From positions 20,107,209-20,171,208 of the forward strand of contig CP114482.1 of the NCBI GenBank assembly GCA_027186245.1: a stretch of 64,000 nucleotides of DNA. Direction: 5' to 3'. The position numbers were made by a program, and so were the translations under genes. Below, piece by piece: positions 51,001 through 61,740 of the stretch. Within the stretch, counting starts at the first letter, position 1, and every line of letters starts with the position of its first letter. The notes under the pieces were generated by a model that was not told where the DNA came from, searched no databases, and worked only from the letters and a program-made list of their open reading frames with translations. This stretch comes from Coriaria nepalensis. Taxonomy: Eukaryota; Streptophyta; Magnoliopsida; Cucurbitales; Coriariaceae.

Positions 51001-52288
51001 TGCACAAAAGCCATGGTTCCGGTGCGAAAAAAGATTTCGTTTAAATTTCTTTGAAATGATTTAATTACTAGAAGAGACTCGATGACATGATTTCAAGGCT
51101 AAACAATGGATAATTGGCTTGAATACATCAATTGCAAGTTATGCACAAAAGTCTCGATTGAAGAGCGAAAATAGAATTTGTTCAAAATGCTTTCAAATGA
51201 TTTGATAACTAGAAGGGACTCAATGACATGATTTTAAGGCTAAAAAGATGCATAGTTGCCTTCAATTATTGAATTGAAAGTTCTGAACGAAAGTCGTGTT
51301 TGAAGTGCGAAAAAATAGAATTCTTTCGAATTACTTTTAATTGATTTAATGACTAGAGAAGACTCAATGACATGATTTTAAGGCTAAACAAACGCATAAT
51401 TGCCTTCAATAGATCAATTGCATGTTTTGCACAAAAGTCGTGTTTGAAATGCGAAAATAGAATTCGTTTGAATTGATTACGAATGATTTACTGACTAAAA
51501 GTGATTCAATGACATGATTTTAAGGCTATACAAATGCCTAGTTGCCTTCGAAAGATCCATTGCAAGTTATGCACAAAAGCCGTGGTTGAGGTGCGAAAAA
51601 AGATTTCGTTTAAATTTCTTTGAAATGATTTAATTACTAGAAGAGACTCGATGACATGATTTCAAGGCTAAACAATGGATAATTGGCTTGAATACATCAA
51701 TTGCAAGTTATGCACAAAAGTCTCGATCGAAGAGCGAAAATAGAATTTGTTCAAAATGCTTTCATTTCAAATGATTTGATAACTAGAAGGGACTCAATGA
51801 CATGATTTTAAGGCTAAAAAGATGCATAGTTGCCTTCAATTATTGAATTGAAAGTTCTGAACGAAAGTCGTGTTTGAAGTGCGAAAAAATAGAATTCTTT
51901 CGAATTACTTTTAATTGATTTAATGACTAGAGAAGACTCAATGACATGATTTTAAGGCTAAACAAACGCATCATTGCCTTCAATAGATCAATTGCATGTT
52001 TTGCACAAAAGTCGTGTTTACAATGCGAAAATAGAATTCGTTTGAATTGATTTCGAATGATTTACTGACTAAAAGTAACTCAATGACATGATTTTAAGGC
52101 TATACAAATGCCTAGTTGCCTTCAAAAGATCCATTGCAAATTATGCACAAAAGCCGTGGTTCAGGTGCGAAAAAAGATTTCGTTTAATTTCTTCGAAATG
52201 ATTTAATTACTAGAAGATACTCGATGACATGATTTCAAGGCTAAACAATGGATAATTTGCTTGAATTGATCAATTGCAAGTTATGCAC
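42047..52288 (+). repeat. Array segment: start of the right-hand HOR variants
   Basis: From about 44.4 kb the A monomers often read GATAACTAGAAGGG, from 44.7 kb the C monomers read GACTCACTGAC, and from 45.9 kb the D monomers read GCCATGGTTCCGG. Two B monomers near 42253 and 43389 share a CTCGAG site (two HORs less two bases). A block near 42.9-43.1 kb is more worn than its neighbours (AACTAAAGTG, CTATAAAATGCC, TGTTTTAATTACAAAAAG). A two-HOR period (1138 bp) is visible around 46.0-48.4 kb through TTCCAAATGC in A (46631, 47770). D monomers with one-base deletions appear near 43.65, 45.36, 49.90 and 52.19 kb. No gene is present. Confidence 0.78.
51760..51769 (+). repeat. 5-bp tandem duplication (TTTCA) in an A monomer
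   Basis: Normal A monomers read GCTTTCAAATG; this one reads GCTTTCATTTCAAATG. The two TTTCA units are at 51760-51764 and 51765-51769. I saw it once only. Confidence 0.9.
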
Positions 52289-55200
52289 AAAAGTCTCGAT
52301 TGAAGAGCGAAAATAGAATTTGTTCGTAATGCTTTTAAATGATTTGCTGACTAGAAAAGACTCAATGACATGATTTTAAGGCTAAAAAGATGCATAGTTG
52401 CCTTCAATTATTGAATTGAAAGTTCTGAACGAAAGTCGTGTTTGAAGTGCGAAAAAATAGAATTCTTTCTAATTACTTTTAATTGATTTAATGACTAGAG
52501 AAGACTCAATGACATGATTTTAAGGCTAAACAAACGCATCATTGCCTTCAATAGATCAATTGCATGTTTTGCACAAAAGTCGTGTTTAAAATGCGAAAAT
52601 AGAATTCGTTTGGATTGATTTCGAATGATTTACTGACTAAAAGTGACTCAATGACATGATTTTAAGGCTATACAAATGCCTAGTTGCCTTCAAAAGATCC
52701 ATTGCAAATTATGCACAAAAGCCGTGGTTCAGGTGCGAAAAAAGATTTCGTTTAATTTCTTCGAAATGATTTAATTACTAGAAGATACTCGATGACATGA
52801 TTTCAAGGCTAAACAATGGATAATTTGCTTGAATTGATCAATTGCAAGTTATGCACAAAAGTCTCGATTGAAGAGCGAAAATAGAATTTGTTCGTAATGC
52901 TTTTAAATGATTTGCTGACTAGAAAAGACTCAATGACATGATTTTAAGGCTAAAAAGATGCATAGTTGCCTTCAATTATTGAATTGAAAGTTCTGAACGA
53001 AAGTCGTGTTTGAAGTGCGAAAAAATAGAATTCTTTCGAATTACTTTTAATTGATTTAATGACTAGAGAAGACTCAATGACATGATTTTAAGGCTAAACA
53101 AACGCATAATTGCCTTCAATAGATCAATTGCATGTTTTGCACAAAAGTCGTGTTTGAAATGCGAAAATAGAATTCGTTTCAATTGATTTCGAATGATTTA
53201 CTGACTAAAAGTGACTCACTGACATGATTTTAAGGCTATACAAATGCCCAGTTGCCTTCAAAAGATCCATTGCAAATTATGCACAAAAGCCATGTTTCCG
53301 GTGCGAAAAAAGATTTCGTTTAAATTTCTTTGAAATGATTTAATTACTAGAAGAGACTCGATGACATGATTTCAAGACTAAACAATGGATAATTGGCTTG
53401 AATACATCAATTGCAAGTTATGCACAAAAGTCTCGATTGAAGAGCGAAAATAGAATTTGTTCAAAATGCTTTCAAATGATTTGATAACTAGAAGGGACTC
53501 AATGACATGATTTTAAGGCTAAAAAGATGCATAGTTGCCTTCAATTATTGAATTGAAAGTTTTGAACGAAAGTCGTGTTTGAAGTGCGAAAAAATAGAAT
53601 TCTTTCGAATTACTTTTAATTGATTTAATGACTAGAGAAGACTCAATGACATGATTTTAAGGCTAAACAAACGCATAATTGCCTTCAATAGATCAATTGC
53701 ATGTTTTACACAAAACTCGTGTTTGAAATGCGAAAATAGAATTCGTTTGGATTGATTTCGAATGATTTACTGACTAAAAGTGACTCAATGACATGATTTT
53801 AAGGCTATACAAATGCCTAGTTGCCTTCAAAAGATCCATTGCAAATTATGCACGAAAGTATTAGTTCAAGTGCGAAAAAAGATTTCGTTCGAATTTCTGG
53901 AAATGATTTAATTACGAAAAGAGACTCAATGACATGATTTCAAGGCTAAACAATGGATAATTTGCTTGAATACACCAATTGCAAGTTATGCACAAAAGTC
54001 TCGATCGAAGATCGAAAATAGAATTTGTTCAAAATGCTTTCAAATGATTTGATAACTAGAAGGGACTCAATGACATGATTTTAAGGCTAAAAAGATGCAT
54101 AGTTGCCTTCAATTATTGAATTGAAAGTTCTGAACGAAAGTCGTGTTTGAAGTGCGAAAAAATAGAATTCTTTCTAATTACTTTTAATTGATTTAATGAC
54201 TAGAGAAGACTCAATGACATGATTTTAAGGCTAAACAAACGCATCATTGCCTTCAATAGATCAATTGCATGTTTTGCACAAAAGTCGTGTTTAAAATGCG
54301 AAAATAGAATTCGTTTGGATTGATTTCGAATGATTTACTGACTAAAAGTGACTCAATGACATGATTTTAAGGCTATACAAATGCCTAGTTGCCTTCAAAA
54401 GATCCATTGCAAATTATGCACAAAAGCCGTGGTTCAGGTGCGAAAAAAGATTTCGTTTAATTTCTTCGAAATGATTTAATTACTAGAAGATACTCGATGA
54501 CATGATTTCAAGGCTAAACAATGGATAATTTGCTTGAATTGATCAATTGCAAGTTATGCACAAAAGTCTCGATTGAAGAGCGAAAATAGAATTTGTTCGT
54601 AATGCTTTTAAATGATTTGCTGACTAGAAAAGACTCAATGACATGATTTTAAGGCTAAAAAGATGCATAGTTGCCTTCAATTATTGAATTGAAAGTTCTG
54701 AACGAAAGTCGTGTTTGAAGTGCGAAAAAATAGAATTCTTTCGAATTACTTTTAATTGATTTAATGACTAGAGAAGACTCAATGACATGATTTTAAGGCT
54801 AAACAAACGCATAATTGCCTTCAATAGATCAATTGCATGTTTTGCACAAAAGTCGTGTTTGAAATGCGAAAATAGAATTCGTTTCAATTGATTTCGAATG
54901 ATTTACTGACTAAAAGTGACTCACTGACATGATTTTAAGGCTATACAAATGCCCAGTTGCCTTCAAAAGATCCATTGCAAATTATGCACAAAAGCCATGT
55001 TTCCGGTGCGAAAAAAGATTTCGTTTAAATTTCTTTGAAATGATTTAATTACTAGAAGAGACTCGATGACATGATTTCAAGACTAAACAATGGATAATTG
55101 GCTTGAATACATCAATTGCAAGTTATGCACAAAAGTCTCGATTGAAGAGCGAAAATAGAATTTGTTCAAAATGCTTTCAAATGATTTGATAACTAGAAGG

Positions 55201-56266
55201 GACTCAATGACATGATTTTAAGGCTAAAAAGATGCATAGTTGCCTTCAATTATTGAATTGAAAGTTTTGAACGAAAGTCGTGTTTGAAGTGCGAAAAAAT
55301 AGAATTCTTTCGAATTACTTTTAATTGATTTAATGACTAGAGAAGACTCAATGACATGATTTTAAGGCTAAACAAACGCATAATTGCCTTCAATAGATCA
55401 ATTGCATGTTTTACACAAAACTCGTGTTTGAAATGCGAAAATAGAATTCGTTTGGATTGATTTCGAATGATTTACTGACTAAAAGTGACTCAATGACATG
55501 ATTTTAAGGCTATACAAATGCCTAGTTGCCTTCAAAAGATCCATTGCAAATTATGCACGAAAGTATTAGTTCAAGTGCGAAAAAAGATTTCGTTCGAATT
55601 TCTGGAAATGATTTAATTACGAAAAGAGACTCAATGACATGATTTCAAGGCTAAACAATGGATAATTTGCTTGAAAACACCAATTGCAAGTTATGCACAA
55701 AAGTCTCGATTGAAGATCGAAAATAGAATTTGTTCAAAATGCTTTCAAATGATTTGATAACTAGAAGGGACTCAATGACATGATTTTAAGGCTAAAAAGA
55801 TGCATAGTTGCCTTCAATTATTGAATTGAAAGTTTTGAACGAAAGTCGTGTTTGAAGTGCGAAAAAATAGAATTCTTTCTAATTACTTTTAATTGATTTA
55901 ATGACTAGAGAAGACTCAATAACATGATTTTAAGAATAAACAAACGCATAATTGCCTTCAATAGATCAATTGCATGTTTTACACAAAAGTCGTGTTTGAA
56001 ATGCGAAAATAGAATTCGTTTGGATTGATTTCGAATGATTTACTGACTAAAAGTGACTCAATGACATGATTTTAAGGCTATACAAATGCCTAGTTGCCTT
56101 CAAAAGATCCATTGCAAATTATGCACGAAAGTATTAGTTCAAGTGCGAAAAAAGATTTCGTTCGAATTTCTGGAAATGATTTAATTACGAAAAGAGACTC
56201 AATGACATGATTTCAAGGCTAAACAATGGATAATTTGCTTGAAAACACCAATTGCAAGTTATGCAC
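52289..56266 (+). repeat. Three-HOR super-repeat (period 1705 bp) with extra third HOR
   Basis: HORs start at 52289 (P), 52857 (Q), 53426 (R), 53994 (P'), 54562 (Q'), 55131 (R') and 55699 (R-like). From about 52.4 kb the first three match the next three. Shared marks are TTTCTAATTAC in P, GCCCAGTTGCC in Q, and TTTTGAACG, TTTTACACAAAACTCG, TCTGGAAATG and AACACCAATTGC or TACACCAATTGC in R. The A monomers of P and P' differ (TTCGTAATGC against GATCGAAGATCG), so the left edge of the duplicated unit lies inside the HOR. The period is two bases under three full HORs because of two one-base D deletions. Confidence 0.85.
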
Positions 56267-59200
56267 AAAAGTCTCGATTGAAGATCGAAAATAGAATTTG
56301 TTCAAAATGCTTTCAAATGATTTGATAACTAGAAGAGACTCAATGACATGATTTTGAGGCTAAAAAGATGCATAGCTGCCTTCAATTATTGAATTGAAAG
56401 TTCTGAAAGAAAGTCGTGTTTGAAGTGCGAAAAAATAGAAATCTTTCTAATTACTTTTAATTGATTTAATGACTAGAGAAGACTCAATGACATGATTTTA
56501 AGGCTAAACAAACGCATAATTGCCTTCAATAGATCAATTGCATGTTTTACACAAAAGTCGTGTTTGAAATGCGAAAATAGAATTCGTTTGAATTGATTTC
56601 GAATGATTTACTGACTAAAAGTGACTCAATGACATGATTTTAAGGCTATACAAATGCCTAGTTGCCTTCAAAAGATCCATTGCAAATTATGCACGAAAGT
56701 ATTAGTTCAAGTGCGAAAAAAGATTTCGTTTGAATTTCTTTGAAATGATTTAATTACTAAGAGAGACTCAATGACATGATTTCAAGGCTAAACAATGGAT
56801 AATTTGCTTGAAAACATCAATTGCAAGTTATGCACAAAAGTCTCGATTGAAGAGCGAAAATAGAATTTGTTCAAAATGCTTTCAAATGATTTGATAACTA
56901 GAAGAGACTCAATGACATGATTTTAAGGCTAAAAAGATGCATAGTTGCTTTCAATTATTGAATTGAAAGTTCTGAACGAAAGTCGTGTTTCAAGTGCGAA
57001 AAAATAGAATTCTTTCGAATTACTTTTAATTGATTTAATGACTAGAGAAGACTCAATGACATGATTTTAAGGCTAAACAAACGCATCATTGCCTTCAATA
57101 GATCAATTGCATGTTTTGCACAAAAGTCGTGTTTGAAATGCGAAAATAGAATTCGTTTGAATTGATTTCGAATGATTTACTGACTAAAAGTGACTCACTG
57201 ACATGATTGTAAGGCTATACAAATGCCTAGTAGCCTTCAAAAGATCCATTGCAAATTATGCACAAAAGCCATGGTTCCGGTGCGAAAAAAGATTTCGTTT
57301 AAATTTCTTTGAAATGATTTAATTACTAGAAGAGACTCGATGACATGATTTCAAGGCTAAACAATGGATAATTGGCTTGAATACATCAATTGCAAGTTAT
57401 GCACAAAAGTCTCGATCGAAGAGCGAAAATAGAATTTGTTCAAAATGCTTTCAAATGATTTGATAACTAGAAGGGACTCAATGACATGATTTTAAGGCTA
57501 AAAAGATGCCTAGTTGCCTTCAATTATTGAATTGAAAGTTCTGAACGAAAGTCGTGTTTGAAGTGCGAAAAAATAGAATTCTTTCGAATTACTTTTAATT
57601 GATTTAATGACTAGAGAAGACTCAATGACATGATTTTAAGGCTAAACAAACGCATAATTGCCTTCAATAGATCAATTGCATGTTTTGCACAAAAGTCGTG
57701 TTTGAAATGCGAAAATAGAATTCGTTTCAATTGATTTCGAATGATTTACTGACTAAAAGTGACTCACTTACATGATTTTAAGGCTATACAAATGCCTAGT
57801 TGCCTTCAAAAGATCCATTGCAAATTATGCACAAAAGCCATGGTTCCGGTGCGAAAAAAGATTTCGTTTAAATTTCTTTGAAATGATTTAATTACTAGAA
57901 GAGACTCGATGACATGATTTCAAGGCTAAACAATGGATAATTGGCTTGAATACATCAATTGCAAGTTATGCACAAAAGTCTCGATTGAAGAGCGAAAATA
58001 GAATTTGTTCAAAATGCTTTCAAATGATTTGATAACTAGAAGGGACTCAATGACATGATTTTAAGGCTAAAAAGATGCATAGTTGCCTTCAATTATTGAA
58101 TTGAAAGTTCTGAACGAAAGTCGTGTTTGAAGTGCGAAAAAATAGAATTCTTTCGAATTACTTTTAATTGATTTAATGACTAGAGAAGACTCAATGACAT
58201 GATTTTAAGGCTAAACAAACGCATAATTGCCTTCAATAGATCAATTGCATGTTTTGCACAAAAGTCGTGTTTACAATGCGAAAATAGAATTCGTTTGAAT
58301 TGATTTCGAATGATTTACTGACTAAAAGTAACTCAATGACATGATTTTAAGGCTATACAAATGCCTAGTTGCCTTCTAAAGATCCATTGCAAATTATGCA
58401 CAAAAGCCGTGGTTCAGGTGCGAAAAAAGATTTCGTTTAATTTCTTCGAAATGATTTAATTACTAGAAGATACTCGATGACATGATTTCAAGGCTAAACA
58501 ATGGATAATTTGCTTGAATTGATCAATTGCAAGTTATGCACAAAAGTCTCGATTGAAGAGCGAAAATAGAATTTGTTCGTAATGCTTTTAAATGATTTGC
58601 TGACTAGAAAAGACTCAATGACATGATTTTAAGGCTAAAAAGATGCATAGTTGCCTTCAATTATTGAATTGAAAGTTCTGAACGAAAGTCGTGTTTGAAG
58701 TGCGAAAAAATAGAATTCTTTCGAATTACTTTTAATTGATTTAATGACTAGAGAAGACTCAATGACATGATTTTAAGGCTAAACAAACGCATAATTGCCT
58801 TCAATAGATCAATTGCATGTTTTGCACAAAAGTCGTGTTTGAAATGCGAAAATAGAATTCGTTTCAATTGATTTCGAATGATTTACTGACTAAAAGTGAC
58901 TCACTGACATGATTTTAAGGCTATACAAATGCCCAGTTGCCTTCAAAAGATCCATTGCAAATTATGCACAAAAGCCATGTTTCCGGTGCGAAAAAAGATT
59001 TCGTTTAAATTTCTTTGAAATGATTTAATTACTAGAAGAGACTCGATGACATGATTTCAAGACTAAACAATGGATAATTGGCTTGAATACATCAATTGCA
59101 AGTTATGAACAAAAGTCTCGATTGAAGAGCGAAAATAGAATTTGTTCAAAATGCTTTCAAATGATTTGATAACTAGAAGGGACTCAATGACATGATTTTA

Positions 59201-61102
59201 AGGCTAAAAAGATGCATAGTTGCCTTCAATTATTGAATTGAAAGTTCTGAACGAAAGTCGTGTTTGAAGTGCGAAAAAATAGAATTCTTTCGAATTACTT
59301 TTAATTGATTTAATGACTAGAGAAGACTCAATGACATGATTTTAAGGCTAAACAAACGCATAATTGCCTTCAATAGATCAATTGCATGTTTTGCACAAAA
59401 GTCGTGTTTGAAATGCGAAAATAGAATTCGTTTGAATTGATTTCGAATGATTTACTGACTAAAAGTGACTCACTGACATGATTTTTAGGCTATACAAATG
59501 CCTAGTTGCCTTCGAAAGATCCATTGCAAGTTATGCACAAAAGCCGTGGTTGAGGTGCGAAAAAAGATTTCGTTTAAATTTCTTTGAAATGATTTAATTA
59601 CTAGAAGAGACTCGATGACATGATTTCAAGGCTAAACAATGGATAATTGGCTTGAATACATCAATTGCAAGTTATGCACAAAAGTCTCGATTGAAGAGCG
59701 AAAATAGAATTTATTCAAAATGCTTTCAAATGATTTGATAACTAGAAGGGACTCAATGACATGATTTTAAGGCTAAAAAGATGCATAGTTGCCTTCAATT
59801 ATTGAATTGAAAGTTCTGAACGAAAGTCGTGTTTGAAGTGCGAAAAAATAGAATTCTTTCGAATTACTTTTAATTGATTTAATGACTAGAGAAGACTCAA
59901 TGACATGATTTTAAGGCTAAACAAACGCATAATTGCCTTCAATAGATCAATTGCATGTTTTGCACAAAAGTCGTGTTTGAAATGCGAAAATAGAATTCGT
60001 TTGAATTGATTACGAATGATTTACTGACTAAAAGTGATTCAATGACATGATTTTTAGGCTATACAAATGCCTAGTTGCCTTCGAAAGATCCATTGCACGT
60101 TATGCACAAAAGCCGTGGTTGAGGTGCGAAAAAAGATTTCGTTTAAATTTCTTTGAAATGATTTAATTACTAGAAGAGACTCGATGACATGATTTCAAGG
60201 CTAAACAATGGATAATTTGCTTGAAAACATCAATTGCAAGTTATGCACAAAAGTCTCGATTGAAGAGCGAAAATAGAATTTGTTCAAAATGCTTTCAAAT
60301 GATTTGATAATCAGAAGAGACTCAATGACATGATTTTAAGACTAAAAAGATGCATAGTTGCCTTCAATTATTGAATTGAAAGTTCTGAACGAAAGTCGTG
60401 TTTGAAGTGCGAAAAACTAGAATTCTTTCGAATTACTTTTAATTGATTTAATGACTAGAGAAGACTCAATGACATGATTTTAAGGCTAAACAAACGCATA
60501 ATTGCCTTCAATAGATCAATTGCATGTTTTGCACAAAAGTCATGTTTGAAATGCGAAAATAGAATTCGTTTGAATTGATTCCGAATGATTTACTGACTAA
60601 AAGTGACTCAATGACATGATTTTAAGGTTATACAAAGGCCTAGTTGCCTTCAAAAGATCCATTGCAAATTATGCACGAAACTATTGGTTCAAGTGCGAAA
60701 AAAGATTTCGTTCAAATTTCTTGAAATGATTTAATTACTAAAAGAGACTCAATGACATGATTTCAAGGTTAAACAATGGATAATTTGCTTGAAAACATCA
60801 ATTGCAAGTTATGCACAAAAGTCTCTATTGAAGAGCGAAAATAGAATTTGTTCAAAATGCTTTCAAATGATTTGATGACTAGAAGAGACTCAATGACATG
60901 ATTTTAAGGCTAAAAAGATGCATAGTCGCCTTCAATTATTGAATTGAAAGTTCTGAACGAAAGTCGTGTTTGAAGTGCGAAAAAATAGAATTCTTTCGAA
61001 TTACTTTTCATTGATTTAACGACTAGAGAAGACTGAATGACATGATTTTAAGGCTAAACAAACGCATAATTGCCTTTAAAAGATCAATTGCATCTTTTGC
61101 AC
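56267..61102 (+). repeat. Array segment: right-hand variants, continued
   Basis: HORs here keep GACTCACTGAC in C until about 59.5 kb and GATAACTAGAAGGG in A until about 59.7 kb. One HOR near 57.76 kb has CACTTACATG instead of CACTGACATG. Two neighbouring C monomers near 59.48 and 60.05 kb share TGATTTTTAGGC. From 60.4 kb the variants change (GATTCCGAATG, GGTTATACAAAGGCC), leading into the diverged block. No gene is present. Confidence 0.75.
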
Positions 61103-61740
61103 AAAAGTCGTGTTTGAAATGCGAAAATAGAAATCGTTTGAAATGATTTCGAATGATTTATTGACTAAAAGTGACTCATTGACATGATTTTAAGGCTATA
61201 CAAACGCATTGTTACCATCAAAATATCTAATGCAAATTATGCACGAAAGTCGTGGTTTAAGTACGAAAATAGATTTCGTTAGAATTCCTTTGAAATGATT
61301 TAATTTCTAGAAGAGACTCAATGACGTGATTTCGAGGCTAAACAATGGATAGTTTGCTTGAATATATCTATTGCAAGTTATGAACAAAAGTCTCGTTTAA
61401 AGAGCAAAAATAGAATTCGTTCGAATTGCTTTCAAATGATTTGATGACTAGAAGAGACTCAATGACATAATTTTAAGGCTAAAAGAATGAATAGTTCTCC
61501 TCAATGGTTGAATTGGAAGTTCGGAACGAAAGTCGTGTTTGAAGTGCCAAAAAATAGAATTCTTTCGAATTACTTTTAATTGATTTAATGACTAGAGAAG
61601 ACTCACTGACATGATTTTAAGGCTAAACAAACGCATAATTGCCTTCAATAGATCAATTTCAAGTTTTGCACAAAAGTCGTGTTTGAAATGCGAAAATAGA
61701 TATCGGTTGAATTGATTTCGAATGATTTATTGACTCAAAG
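61103..61740 (+). repeat. Diverged HOR within the array
   Basis: The monomers here are C (61103-61244), D (61245-61385), A (61386-61527), B (61528-61671) and the start of the next C. They keep normal length and order but carry many private changes. The A monomer alone has about 17 differences from the A consensus (about 12%), against zero to a few elsewhere: for example GTTTAAAGAGC, GAATTCGTTCG, AAAAGAATGAATAG and TTCTCCTCAATGG. D has GGTTTAAGTACG, TTAGAATTCC and AATTTCTAG. The C tail has CATTGTTACCATC. This looks like an old HOR missed by homogenisation. Confidence 0.88.
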
